From contig MKRV01000261.1 in the NCBI GenBank assembly GCA_001897995.1, positions 51,113 to 107,467 of the forward strand: a DNA stretch of 56,355 nt. Direction: 5' to 3'. A program made the position numbers and the translations under genes. This document shows, piece by piece, positions 35,068 to 43,550 of the stretch (positions are counted from its first letter, which is position 1; each line of letters opens with the position of its first letter). This DNA is from Alphaproteobacteria bacterium 65-37. GTDB taxonomy: Bacteria > Pseudomonadota > Alphaproteobacteria > Reyranellales > Reyranellaceae. The notes below the pieces were generated by a model that ran no database searches, was not told where the DNA came from, and was given only the letters and a program-made list of their open reading frames with translations.

Positions 35068-36035
35068 TCAAGCGTCACGCCACCTCCTTCGCCCTGTTGC
35101 TGGCAGGCCTTGCCTACTTCGTGCCGAGCGTGGCGGGCGGCGCACCGGCCGCCTACACGGCCTGCACGACGATCGCCATCCTCGCCGTCATGGCCTACGG
35201 CGCCGATCTCGTCCTCTCCTATCTCGGTGAGGTGAGTCTCGGCCACACCGTCTTCTGGGCAGCCGGCGGCTACAGCGCCGCCATCCTGGCGGTGAATTAC
35301 GGCTGGAACGGCTGGGCGACGGCCGGCGGCGCGGTGGTGGTGTCCCTCGTCTTCGCCTGCCTGCTCGGGCTCGCCACCTTGCGCACGCGAGAGTTCGTCT
35401 TCTCGCTGGTGACCTATGCCGCCGCCGTGGTCGCCATGGAGATCGCCTTCAACTGGTCCTATCTCGGCGGCTCGGACGGCGTCGTCGGTATCCCGCCGCT
35501 CGACCTGCCGCTTCTCGGCTGGAAGTTCGGCGGCGCCACCAACGACGAGCTGTGGCCGATCGCCTGGCTGCTGCTGATGGCGACGTTGCTGTTCATTCAT
35601 CGCTTCCGCCGATCGCGCCTCGGCACCAGCGCTCTGATGGTGCAGATGAACCCCGACCTCGCGACCGCGCTGGGCGTCGACGCGCGTCGCGTGCGACTCG
35701 CCGTGTTCGTGACGTCCGCGCCGATCTCGGCATTGGCCGGCTGGCTCTACGCCTACCAGCGCGCCTATGTCGGCACCGACATGTTCGAGACCTACTTCCT
35801 GGTCCTGATGCTGACGGCGATCGTCATCGTCGGCCGGCGCTTGCTGCTCGGCCCGCTGATCGGCACGGCGCTGATCATCGTGCAGCAGAACTTCTTCTCG
35901 ATCGGCGGCGACGGCGACAAGATCGTGCTGGGCGCCGTCCTCGCTGCGATCCTACTGCTCTGGCCCAAGGGCCTGGTCGGCTTCCTGGATCTGCTCGCCA
36001 ACCGGCGCCGCCCCGCTCCGCAGAACGAGGACTGA
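35064..36035 (+). CDS. LIV-type ABC transporter permease (LivM-like)
   Basis: 323-aa inner-membrane permease pairing with the LivH-like protein. It has LSYLGEVSLGHTVFWAAGGY, the LivM version of the coupling/pore motif, the coupling loop RRSRLGTSALMVQMNPDLATALGVD, and the final helices RRLLLGPLIGTALIIVQQNF. This completes the importer (receptor, two ATPases, two permeases), so the transporter should be functional. Confidence 0.93.
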   Translation: MIKRHATSFALLLAGLAYFVPSVAGGAPAAYTACTTIAILAVMAYGADLVLSYLGEVSLGHTVFWAAGGYSAAILAVNYGWNGWATAGGAVVVSLVFACLLGLATLRTREFVFSLVTYAAAVVAMEIAFNWSYLGGSDGVVGIPPLDLPLLGWKFGGATNDELWPIAWLLLMATLLFIHRFRRSRLGTSALMVQMNPDLATALGVDARRVRLAVFVTSAPISALAGWLYAYQRAYVGTDMFETYFLVLMLTAIVIVGRRLLLGPLIGTALIIVQQNFFSIGGDGDKIVLGAVLAAILLLWPKGLVGFLDLLANRRRPAPQNED

Positions 36036-36070
36036 TTTTCCACCGCCCCCAATTCGCGCCTCGCAGTCGC

Positions 36071-36113
36071 TTGACTCATTTGGTCGGACCATTGAATATT
36101 CTTACCAATATTC
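36071..36113 (+). promoter_or_regulatory. Promoter with FadR-type GntR operator before the CoA-transferase-like operon
   Basis: A −35-like TTGACT (36071–36076) is followed by TGGTCGGACCA (36081–36091), which fits the TGGTnnnACCA core bound by FadR-subfamily GntR regulators. It overlaps the −35/−10 spacer. The −10 region is AATATT (36095–36100), and a 7-bp inverted repeat GAATATT/AATATTC covers 36094–36113. The operon encodes a FadR-type regulator (39023), the likely ligand-responsive repressor. Confidence 0.7.
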
Positions 36114-36135
36114 GAAAAACGACCAAGGAGAGGAA

Positions 36136-36948
36136 ATGCCCGTCGTCCCGCAAGGCTTCGCCCTGGGCGAAATGCTGGCCGTGCTGCTGGCGCGCGATAT
36201 GGCCGATGGCGAGAAGGCGATCGTCGGCACCAACTCCGACATCCAGGTCGCCGCCTGCAACCTGGCGCGGGCGCGCCACGCCCCTCACCTCTGGTGGGTG
36301 TCGGGTCCAGGCGGCATGACCAACCCGACCGAGGGCATCGTCCGCCCCGCCGCCGATGCCGAGAACATCGCGGTCGCTCAGGCGGTGATGGACCTGCCGC
36401 AGATGATCGATTTCATCGACTGGCAGGTGCACTTCTTCGACTTCGCCATTCTGGGTGCCCTGCAGACCGACCGTTTTGGCAACATCAACACGGTCTGCGT
36501 CGGCGACCACGCCAAGCCGAAGCTGCGCGGCCCCGGCACCGTGGGCATCAGCGCGCTCTGCGGCCTCTCCAAGCGCTTCTACATCATGATGACGCGCCAC
36601 GACCGCGGCGCCTTCGTCCCCAAGGTCGACTTCGTCTGCGGCGCCGGCCACATGAGCGGCGGCAGCTCGCGCACCGACGCCGGCCTGCCCGAGGGTGGCC
36701 CTCGCCTGGTCGTCACACCGCTCGGCGTCTTCGACTTTGAGCCGGCGAGCAAGGCCATGCGCGTGCACTCCCTGCACGAGGGCGTGACGATCGAGGAGGT
36801 GCGCGACAATACCGGCTTCGACCTCGTGGTGCCCGACAGCATCCAGCGCACGTCCCCGCCCGACGCCGAGGAATTGTTTGTCCTGCGCCGCGCCGTCGAC
36901 ACGACCGGCGTGCTCGCCGCCAAGTTTCCCTGGCCGAAAGCCAACTGA
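36136..36948 (+). CDS. CoA-transferase-fold β subunit (GctB-like) lacking the usual catalytic Glu
   Basis: 270 aa, similar over its length to glutaconate CoA-transferase subunit B: DRFGNINTVCVGDH, GPGTVGISALCGLSKRFYIMM, KVDFVCGAGHMSGG and SLHEGVTIEEVRDNTGFDL all align. In GctB the nucleophile is a Glu in IIVESGL; here the same position reads WWVSGPGGM (residues 53–61), with no Glu. A CoA-transferase mechanism is therefore doubtful; related fold members such as IpdAB are ring-opening hydrolases. The partner α subunit is two genes downstream. AAGGAGAGG precedes the ATG. First gene of the operon. Confidence 0.85.
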   Translation: MPVVPQGFALGEMLAVLLARDMADGEKAIVGTNSDIQVAACNLARARHAPHLWWVSGPGGMTNPTEGIVRPAADAENIAVAQAVMDLPQMIDFIDWQVHFFDFAILGALQTDRFGNINTVCVGDHAKPKLRGPGTVGISALCGLSKRFYIMMTRHDRGAFVPKVDFVCGAGHMSGGSSRTDAGLPEGGPRLVVTPLGVFDFEPASKAMRVHSLHEGVTIEEVRDNTGFDLVVPDSIQRTSPPDAEELFVLRRAVDTTGVLAAKFPWPKAN

Positions 36949-36959
36949 GGTCCGCCATC

Positions 36960-38111
36960 ATGCACAACTATCATTTCGAGGAGCACCACCTGCTGCTGCG
37001 CGACCAGGTGCGCAAGATGGTGGAGAAGCACGTCGCCCCGATCGCCTCCGAGATCGACGAGAACAACCGCTTTCCCGACGAACTGGTCGAGATCTTCGGC
37101 GACATGGGGCTGCTGCAGCTCTGGGTGCCCCAGGAATATGGCGGCCCGGGCGGCGACCTCACCTCGGTCTGCCTGGTCAAGGAGGAGATCGCCAAGGTCT
37201 CCGAGTCGGCCGCCCTGCTCGCCGCCAACAATTCCTTCGGCCTGATCCTGCCGATCCTGAACTTCGGCACCGAAGAGCAGAAGCGGCACTATCTCGGCCT
37301 CTCGGCCAAGGGCCGCACCCTGACCGCCGTGGCGATCACCGAGCCCAACACCGGCTCCGACGTCTCCTCGATGAAGACGCGTGCGGTGAAGGACGGCGAC
37401 AGCTGGGTGCTGAACGGCGGCAAGATCTACATCACCTTCGGCTCGGTCGCGCACTTCATCCTGGTGTTCGCCCGCACCAGCGAAGGCAAGGGTGCCAATG
37501 GCATCTCCGCCTTCATCGTCGACACCAAGAGCACGGGATTCTCCTTCGGCAAGGAGGACCGCAAGATGGGCATTCGCGGCGTGCCCAACGTGCCGATCTT
37601 CTTCGATAACGTGCGGGTGCCGGCCGAAAACATGATCGGGCCCGAAGGCCAGGCCTTCAAGACCTGCATGCGCATTCTCGATCTCAACCGCCCGACGGTC
37701 GGCGCGACCGCAGTCGGGTTGGCGCAAGGCGCGATCGACGTTGCCACCGACTATGCGCGGCAACGCCAGCAGTTCGGCCGGCCGATCGGCGAGTTCCAGG
37801 GCATCCAGTTCATGCTGGCCGACATGCAGATACAGACCGAAGCGGCGCGCTGCATGCTCTACGACTGCACGCGCATGGCCGACCGCCAGGATTGGGACGG
37901 CTTCTCGGCCAAGGCATCGATGGTGAAGTGCTTCGCCAGCGACACCGCCATGAAGGTGACGACCGACGCCGTGCAGATCTTCGGCGGCGCGGGCTACATG
38001 CGCGACTTCCCGGTCGAGCGCTTCATGCGCGACGCCAAGATCAACCAGATCTTCGAGGGCACCAACCAGATCCAGCGCCTGGTGATCGCCCGCCACATGC
38101 TGCGAGGCTGA
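36960..38111 (+). CDS. Acyl-CoA dehydrogenase
   Basis: 383-aa flavoenzyme forming a 2,3-double bond in an acyl-CoA. FAD/substrate motifs are ITEPNTGSDVSSMKTRA and GGKIYITFGS, followed by RQQFGRPIGEFQGIQFMLAD. The catalytic base is Glu366 in NQIFEGTNQIQR, as in medium- and short-chain dehydrogenases. It lies between the two CoA-transferase-fold subunits, 11 and 6 bases apart, so all three should act on the same compound. Confidence 0.93.
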   Translation: MHNYHFEEHHLLLRDQVRKMVEKHVAPIASEIDENNRFPDELVEIFGDMGLLQLWVPQEYGGPGGDLTSVCLVKEEIAKVSESAALLAANNSFGLILPILNFGTEEQKRHYLGLSAKGRTLTAVAITEPNTGSDVSSMKTRAVKDGDSWVLNGGKIYITFGSVAHFILVFARTSEGKGANGISAFIVDTKSTGFSFGKEDRKMGIRGVPNVPIFFDNVRVPAENMIGPEGQAFKTCMRILDLNRPTVGATAVGLAQGAIDVATDYARQRQQFGRPIGEFQGIQFMLADMQIQTEAARCMLYDCTRMADRQDWDGFSAKASMVKCFASDTAMKVTTDAVQIFGGAGYMRDFPVERFMRDAKINQIFEGTNQIQRLVIARHMLRG

Positions 38112-38117
38112 TCCCCC

Positions 38118-39026
38118 ATGACGACCTCCATGACGACTTCGGCCAAGATCAAGAGCCTCGGCGACGTTCTCGCCGTCGTCGAAAGCGGCATGACCGTGGG
38201 CATCGGCGGCTGGATCTTCCACGGCCAGCCGATGGCCCTGATCCGCGGCCTGATCGCCAAGGGCGTGCGCGACCTGACCCTGGTGCCCGCCCCGGGCAGC
38301 ATCGCGCCCGACATGCTGATCGGTGCCGGTTGCGTCAAGGAGACGGCTTGCGTCTTCATCAGCTTCGAGCATCTGGGGCTCGCTCCCAACTTCCGGCGCG
38401 CCGCGCAATCGGGCGCCGTGAAGGTGCTGGAAATGGATGGGCCGGGCATCGCCGGCGGCTTGCGCGCCGGTGCCTGCGACCTGCCCTACGGCTTGATCCC
38501 CGATCTCGGCACGGACCTGCCCAAGGTCAATCCCCAGGGTTACCGCAAGGCGCGCGTGCAGGAAGGCAGCCGACCGCTGCTCGAAGTGCCGGCGATCAAG
38601 CCCGACGTGCTGCTGCTGCACGGCCAGCAGGCCGACGAGGAAGGCAACGTGCAGTATTTCGGCGCGGGCTACTTCGACCTTCTGATGGCGCAGGCGTCCA
38701 AGCACGTGATCTGCTCGGTCGATCGCATCGTGCCGACGAGCACGGTCCGGCAGTCGGCACGGCTCACGAAGATCCCGTCGGCCTTCGTCGATACCATCGT
38801 GGTGACGCCGTTCGGCGCCCATCCCGGCTGCAGCCCCGGCCTCTACGATCAGGACGAGGCGCATCTCAAGGCCTATGTGGCGGCGAGCCGCGACCAGAAG
38901 TCGTTCGATGCCTATCTCGATACCCATGCGCGCGGCGGCGAGGCCGCCTATCGCGAGCGGATCGGGGCCGCCGCACTTGCCGGCCTGACCGCGGGCGATG
39001 GCGGCAATAGAGGGGCCGCGTCATGA
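38118..39026 (+). CDS. CoA-transferase-fold α subunit (GctA-like)
   Basis: 302 aa. It starts like family I CoA-transferase α subunits: SLGDVLAVVESGMTVGIGGWIFHGQPMAL, then the CoA-binding-fold segment LTLVPAPGSIAPDMLIGAG. The mid-region CVFISFEHLGLAPNFRRAAQSG and LLLHGQQADEEGNVQYFG follow. It must pair with the β subunit at 36136. Because the β subunit lacks the transferase glutamate, the pair may be a hydrolase or another acyl-CoA enzyme. An ATG 12 bases later is an alternative start. The end overlaps the GntR gene (ATGA). Confidence 0.87.
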   Translation: MTTSMTTSAKIKSLGDVLAVVESGMTVGIGGWIFHGQPMALIRGLIAKGVRDLTLVPAPGSIAPDMLIGAGCVKETACVFISFEHLGLAPNFRRAAQSGAVKVLEMDGPGIAGGLRAGACDLPYGLIPDLGTDLPKVNPQGYRKARVQEGSRPLLEVPAIKPDVLLLHGQQADEEGNVQYFGAGYFDLLMAQASKHVICSVDRIVPTSTVRQSARLTKIPSAFVDTIVVTPFGAHPGCSPGLYDQDEAHLKAYVAASRDQKSFDAYLDTHARGGEAAYRERIGAAALAGLTAGDGGNRGAAS

Positions 39027-39745
39027 CCCAGGCCTTCGCGCCCCTCAAGCGTCATCGGCTGTCGGATCAGGTCTCGACCGAGATCCAGGCGCGGATCGCG
39101 TCCGGCGACCTGCGCTCGGGCGACAAGCTGCCGCCGGAGCGCGAGATGGCAGAGAGCTTCGGCGTTAGCCGCGGCGCGGTGCGCGAGGCGCTGCGAAGCC
39201 TCGAGCGTACCGGCCTCGTCGCGCTGCAGGCCGGCGCTCAGGGCGGCGCCTTCATCGGCGAGGGCAATCCCGAACTGATCGGCGACAGTTTCCGCAACCT
39301 CTATCAGCTCGGCAGCGTCTCGCTCGACGAGCTCACCGAGGCACGGCTGTGGCTGGAGACGACGGTGACGCGCATCGCCTGCGCCCGTGCCACCGACCAG
39401 GACATCGCCGCGCTGACCGCCAATGTCGACGAGGCCGAGCGCCTGCTGCTGGCCAAGCGCTACAACGACAAGATCGACGTCCATATCGAATTTCACAGGC
39501 TGCTGGGCCGCGCCACCCACAACGCCGTCATGGTCATGCTGATGGACGCGCTGATGCAGGTGATGCGCGACTTCGCCCACAGTGCCGGCGGCGAGCGTAA
39601 CGATCTCACCATCAGGGCGCGGCGGCGTTTCCTCGCGAAGCTCGGGGCGCGTGACGCCGACGGTGCGGTGGCAGCGATGACCGAGCATCTCGAAAGCCTG
39701 CAGGTGCGCTACCGCGATCGCATGAAGACGGGGGCGCGGCGATGA
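39023..39745 (+). CDS. GntR-family regulator, FadR/FCD subgroup
   Basis: 240 aa. The winged helix is at the N-terminus (SGDLRSGDKLPPEREMAESFGVSRGAVREALRSLERTGLV), and the C-terminal FCD domain binds an effector, often an acyl-CoA or organic acid, with metal assistance (LWLETTVTRIACA, HIEFHRLLGRATHNAVMV). It is embedded in the operon it probably controls through the TGGTCGGACCA site at 36081. The ATG overlaps the α-subunit stop, and the stop overlaps the CaiB start. Confidence 0.92.
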   Translation: MTQAFAPLKRHRLSDQVSTEIQARIASGDLRSGDKLPPEREMAESFGVSRGAVREALRSLERTGLVALQAGAQGGAFIGEGNPELIGDSFRNLYQLGSVSLDELTEARLWLETTVTRIACARATDQDIAALTANVDEAERLLLAKRYNDKIDVHIEFHRLLGRATHNAVMVMLMDALMQVMRDFAHSAGGERNDLTIRARRRFLAKLGARDADGAVAAMTEHLESLQVRYRDRMKTGARR

Positions 39746-40878
39746 AGCCTCCAATGGCTCCCTCGACAAGCCCCCTCGCCGGCCTGCGCGTTCTCGACTT
39801 CACCAGCATGATCGCCGGCCCCTACTGCACGCGCCTGCTGGCCGATTGCGGCGCCGAGGTGCTGAAGGTCGAGGAGCCGCACGGCGACCACATGCGCAGC
39901 CGCCCGCCGCTGCGCGACGGCCACAGCACCTATTTCGGTCATCTCAACGCGGGCAAGAAGAGCGTCGTGCTCGACCTCAAGAGCGATGCCGGCCGTGAGG
40001 CCGCGCGCCGGCTGGCGGCGTCGAGCGACGTCGTGGTCGAGAACTTCCGGCCGGGCGTGATGCGCCGGCTCGGCCTCGACTATCCGACGCTGGCCGGTCT
40101 CCGGCGCGACCTGATCTACTGCTCGATCTCGGGCTTCGGCCAGAGCGGCCCGCGCGCCGAGCAGCCGGCCTATGCGCCGGTGGTCCATGCCGCCAGCGGC
40201 TTCGACCAGGTCCAGTTCTCCTATCAGGACGATCAGCCGAAGCCGGCAAAGACCGGCATCTTCGTCGCCGACGTCCTGGCTGCCGTCTACGCCTTCGGTG
40301 CGGTGCAGACGGCACTGGTCGGCAGGTTGCGCCATGGCAACGGCCAGTTCATCGACGTGGCGCTGATGGATTCGATGATCAACCTGCTGGTCTTCGAATG
40401 CCAGGAGGCGCAATTCCCGTCCAAGGAGCGCCGTCCGCTCTACGTACCCATGCAGGCGCGCGACGGCTTCGTGATCGTGGCGCCGGTGAACCAGCGCAAC
40501 TTCGAGCAGCTGGCCGATGCGACCGGCCACCCCGAATGGAAAAGCGACCCCCGCTTTGCCACGGTCGCGGCGCGTACGACCCATTGGGACGCCTTGATGG
40601 CAGCGGTCGAAGGCTGGACTTCGACGCAGACGGCGCGGGCCTGCGAAGATCGACTGATGAAAGCGGGTGTGCCCTGCTCGCGCTACCTCAGCATGGCCGA
40701 GGCGCTGGCCGATCCGCAGCTCGCGGCGCGCGGGGCCCTGGCGACGGTGAGCGACGGCGCCGGCGATTTCCGCGTCCCCAATCCGCCGTTCCAGTTCGCC
40801 GATCACTCCGTGGGGGTCGCCCCGGCGGTTCCTGCGCTCGGCGCCGATACGGACGAGGTGCTCGCGCGCTTGAAATAA
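39742..40878 (+). CDS. CaiB/BaiF-family (family III) CoA-transferase
   Basis: 378 aa. It starts with LAGLRVLDFTSMIAGPYCTRLLADCGAEVLKVE, the family III signature, then KKSVVLDLKSDAGREAA and VENFRPGVMRRLGLDYP. The nucleophilic aspartate is expected at Asp177 (GIFVADVLAAVYAF). This enzyme could supply the CoA-transfer step that the GctAB-like pair seems to have lost. ATGA overlap with the GntR gene; 28 bases before the Bug gene. Confidence 0.92.
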   Translation: MKPPMAPSTSPLAGLRVLDFTSMIAGPYCTRLLADCGAEVLKVEEPHGDHMRSRPPLRDGHSTYFGHLNAGKKSVVLDLKSDAGREAARRLAASSDVVVENFRPGVMRRLGLDYPTLAGLRRDLIYCSISGFGQSGPRAEQPAYAPVVHAASGFDQVQFSYQDDQPKPAKTGIFVADVLAAVYAFGAVQTALVGRLRHGNGQFIDVALMDSMINLLVFECQEAQFPSKERRPLYVPMQARDGFVIVAPVNQRNFEQLADATGHPEWKSDPRFATVAARTTHWDALMAAVEGWTSTQTARACEDRLMKAGVPCSRYLSMAEALADPQLAARGALATVSDGAGDFRVPNPPFQFADHSVGVAPAVPALGADTDEVLARLK

Positions 40879-40906
40879 CCAATCAATCGTCAAGTGGGAG
40901 GGAACA

Positions 40907-41878
40907 ATGAGGGTGAGAAGAAGAAGTCTCTTGGGAGCGGCCGCGGCCACGATGCTGCTGCCGGGCGTGGCTCTGGCACAGTATCCCGACAAGCCGATCA
41001 AGCTGATCGTGCCTTACTCGCCGGGCGGCACGACCGACATCATGGCGCGCACCCTGCAGGAGCCGCTGTCCAAGGCGCTCGGCCAGACGGTGATCGTCGA
41101 CAACAAGGCGGGCGCTGCTGGCGCCATCGGCACGCGACAGGTCGCGACCGCCCCGGCCGACGGCTACACGCTGATCTTCGGCAACAACGGGCCGAGCGCC
41201 ATCACGCCGCTGATCCAGAAGGATGCCGGCTACGACCCGATCAAGGATTTCGCGCCGGTGTCGCTGGTCTCGATCGCGCCGCTCACCCTGGTGGTCCATC
41301 CCAGCGTGCCCGCCAACAACGTCAAGGAGCTGATCGCCTGGGCGAAGACCCAGCCGGGCGGCGTCGACTACGCGTCGGCGGGCGCGGGCTCGCTCGGCCA
41401 TCTCGCGACCGAGCTGATGGGCAAGGAAGCCGGCATCAAGTTGAACCACGTGCCCTACAAGGGCCAGGCGCCGACCACCATGGCGGTGCTGAACGGCGAG
41501 GTGAAGCTCCTGCTCACCACCTCGTCTGATACGCAGGATGCCGCAGTCAAATCCGGCAAGCTGAAGCTGCTCGGCGTCTCGACCCCACAGCCCTCGCCGC
41601 TGATGCCAGGCGCGCCGACCATCGGCCAGTCGCTGCCGGGCTACGAGACCGTGGTCTGGTTCGGCATCCTGGCGCCGGCCGGAACGCCCGCCCCCGTGAT
41701 CGACCGGCTGAACGCGGCGATCCGCACCGTGCTGTCGGATGCCGAGATCCAGAAGAAATTCATGGGCTATGGCTGCATTGCCACGGCCAGCACGCCGCAG
41801 CAATTCGCCGCCATGATCGCGGCCGAGGTGCCGAAGTGGAAGAGCGTGGTCGCGACGGCGAACATCACCACGCAGTAG
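40907..41878 (+). CDS. Bug-family (tripartite tricarboxylate transporter) substrate-binding protein
   Basis: 323-aa periplasmic receptor. The signal peptide RRRSLLGAAAATMLLPGVALAQ has twin arginines and may use the Tat route. The mature start YPDKPIKLIVPYSPGGTTDIMA and IVDNKAGAAGAIGTRQVATAPADGYT are the Bug signature. GGGAGG stands six bases upstream of the ATG. It ends six bases from the convergent DUF35 gene. No TctAB membrane genes are near; it may sense or bind the substrate of the preceding operon. Confidence 0.92.
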   Translation: MRVRRRSLLGAAAATMLLPGVALAQYPDKPIKLIVPYSPGGTTDIMARTLQEPLSKALGQTVIVDNKAGAAGAIGTRQVATAPADGYTLIFGNNGPSAITPLIQKDAGYDPIKDFAPVSLVSIAPLTLVVHPSVPANNVKELIAWAKTQPGGVDYASAGAGSLGHLATELMGKEAGIKLNHVPYKGQAPTTMAVLNGEVKLLLTTSSDTQDAAVKSGKLKLLGVSTPQPSPLMPGAPTIGQSLPGYETVVWFGILAPAGTPAPVIDRLNAAIRTVLSDAEIQKKFMGYGCIATASTPQQFAAMIAAEVPKWKSVVATANITTQ

Positions 41879-41884
41879 GGCGCT

Positions 41885-42319
41885 TCAGACGAGCTTCCAC
41901 TGCACCAGGGTGAAGGGCAGGTTCGCGTCGTCGTGTGGCTCGAACACCGCCTCCACCTCGGCGCCGATCTTCACCTCCTGCCGCGGATCGCCCAGCAGGT
42001 TGCCCAGCATGCGGACATTGCCGGCGTCCGGCAGCTCGACCAGGACCACGATGTAGGGGCCGTGATCCTTCAGCGCCGGATGTACGGGATGCCAGGGCCG
42101 TTCCCAGCTATAGATGCGCCCCTTCCCCGACACTTTGTGCCATCCCATGTCGAACGACAGGCACTTGTGGCAGATCCATTCCGGGCCCCACTGGAACGTG
42201 CCGCACTTGGTGCAGCGCTGGACCATGAGTTCGCCGCGACGGGTCGCCTCCCAGTAGGGCTTGTCGAGACCATCATTCTCCGGCGCAGGCGCCGGCAGGC
42301 CTTTTGGCAGGTAGCTCAT
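41885..42319 (-). CDS. DUF35 OB-fold/zinc-ribbon protein (ChsH2-like partner)
   Basis: 144 aa. The N-terminal rubredoxin-like zinc ribbon has Cys36, Cys39, Cys50 and Cys53 (QRCTKCG and WICHKC), followed by an OB-fold domain (KGRIYSWERPWHP, YIVVLVELPDAGNVRMLGNL). Such proteins form complexes with thiolase-fold partners and hold their acyl-CoA substrates. The ATG overlaps the stop of the thiolase-fold gene (ATGA), so the two are made together. In steroid side-chain breakdown the same pair (Ltp2–ChsH2) is an aldolase. Confidence 0.9.
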   Translation of the reverse strand: MSYLPKGLPAPAPENDGLDKPYWEATRRGELMVQRCTKCGTFQWGPEWICHKCLSFDMGWHKVSGKGRIYSWERPWHPVHPALKDHGPYIVVLVELPDAGNVRMLGNLLGDPRQEVKIGAEVEAVFEPHDDANLPFTLVQWKLV

Positions 42320-43497
42320 AGCGTGGCCTCCGTACCGAGGATCATGCTGGAGACCGGCGTCACCATCGGGCCGGAGATCACCATGGAGACTTCCGCGTCG
42401 GGTACCTGCGAGGTCGACTGGCCGCGCAACTGCCGCACCGCTTCGATCTGCAGCTCGAGCCCGTGCATGTAGCACTCCGCCAGATTGCCACCCGACGTGT
42501 TGAGGGGCAGCTTGCCGGTCGGCGCCAGGAGGTTCTCGGGCGTCACGAACTCGTTGGCTTCCGCCGCCGTGAAGAAGCCGTGCTCGACCAAGCTCATCAG
42601 CACACCGCCGGTGAAGTTCTCGTAGCTCTGTACGACATCGACGTCCTTGGGCTTGACGCCGGCCATCTCGTAGAGCTGCGGCGCCACGGTGGTGAAGCTC
42701 GAGGTCGCATAGAGCGGTGCGTTGTGACCGCGGGCGCCGTTGCGATACTCCGAGCCCTGCGCCGAGCCCAGGAGATAGGCCGGTGCATGGCGGAAATCGC
42801 GTGCCTCCTCCGCCGGCACCAGGATCAGGGCGGCGGCGCCGTCATTCTCCATGCAGCAGTCGAACAGCCGCCAGGGCTCCACGATCCAGCGCGAGGCGTC
42901 GTAGGCCTCGGCGGTGAGCGGCCGGCCGTACATGACCGCGCGCGGGTTGGCCTGGGCATGATGGTAGGAGGCGAGTGCAATCGCCCGCTGCGCCCCCGCA
43001 CCGATGCCGTTCTCGTGCAGGAAGCGCATAGCGCGCATGGCGAAGCGCTGTGCCGGCGACATCACCCCGTAGGGCGCGTTGAGCGCCGCCTCACCGCTCG
43101 CCGCTCCGCCCGGCGGCGCCGCGCCAAAGCGCTGGAACTGCCCCTGCGCCAGGGCGCGGAACACCACCACACAGTTGGCCATGCCGCAGGCCACAGCCGC
43201 CGCCGCATTGCCCATCGCGGCGGAGCCCCCGCCTCCGCCACCGCCCCAGTTCATGTTGGAGAAGCGCAGGGCCGGCAGGCCGAGCGCGGCAGCCAGCCGC
43301 GACGGCTCGTTGCGGTCGTTGGAGTAGGAGGCGAAGCCGTCGATGCGGCGAGGATCGATGCCGGCATCCACGCAGGCCGCCAGGATCGCCCGCAGGGCGA
43401 GCTTGAACTCGGAGACCGGCGCCTTGCCGTGCTTGTAGTATGTGGTCTCGCCGACACCGGCGACCGCCACCTTGCCGCGCAAGGTACGTGCGCTCAT
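42316..43497 (-). CDS. Thiolase-superfamily protein of the lipid-transfer (Ltp) type, without the nucleophilic Cys
   Basis: 393 aa from ATG 43497. The overall fold is clear (VAVAGVGETTYYKHG, ACVDAGIDPRRIDGFASYS, and the C-terminal PLNTSGGNLAECYMHGLELQI). Where thiolases have the nucleophile, this protein has a glycine run (NMNWGGGGGGGSAAMG, residues 81–96) and no Cys. The C-terminal segment also departs from the thiolase GHP pattern and fits SCP2/Ltp-type non-thiolases. With its DUF35 partner it may be a retro-aldolase or other C–C lyase. The frame is open upstream to 43902 but that part is antisense to the MarR gene. Confidence 0.87.
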   Translation of the reverse strand: MSARTLRGKVAVAGVGETTYYKHGKAPVSEFKLALRAILAACVDAGIDPRRIDGFASYSNDRNEPSRLAAALGLPALRFSNMNWGGGGGGGSAAMGNAAAAVACGMANCVVVFRALAQGQFQRFGAAPPGGAASGEAALNAPYGVMSPAQRFAMRAMRFLHENGIGAGAQRAIALASYHHAQANPRAVMYGRPLTAEAYDASRWIVEPWRLFDCCMENDGAAALILVPAEEARDFRHAPAYLLGSAQGSEYRNGARGHNAPLYATSSFTTVAPQLYEMAGVKPKDVDVVQSYENFTGGVLMSLVEHGFFTAAEANEFVTPENLLAPTGKLPLNTSGGNLAECYMHGLELQIEAVRQLRGQSTSQVPDAEVSMVISGPMVTPVSSMILGTEATL

Positions 43498-43550
43498 GAC
43501 CGCCTTCTCCCGATCCGGTTCATCGCTTCCTCCTTCTTTCTTCGTCGCTG

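Noticed and set aside
36579..38927. Very long minus-strand open frame (782 codons) across the acyl-CoA dehydrogenase and CoA-transferase-like genes
   Set aside because: It is antisense to two clearly recognisable genes and has the His/Asp/Gly-rich composition of a reverse-complement frame in GC-rich DNA; no family match.
42316..43497. Calling the thiolase-fold gene an acetyl-CoA acetyltransferase
   Set aside because: No cysteine at the nucleophile position, so true thiolase activity is unlikely.
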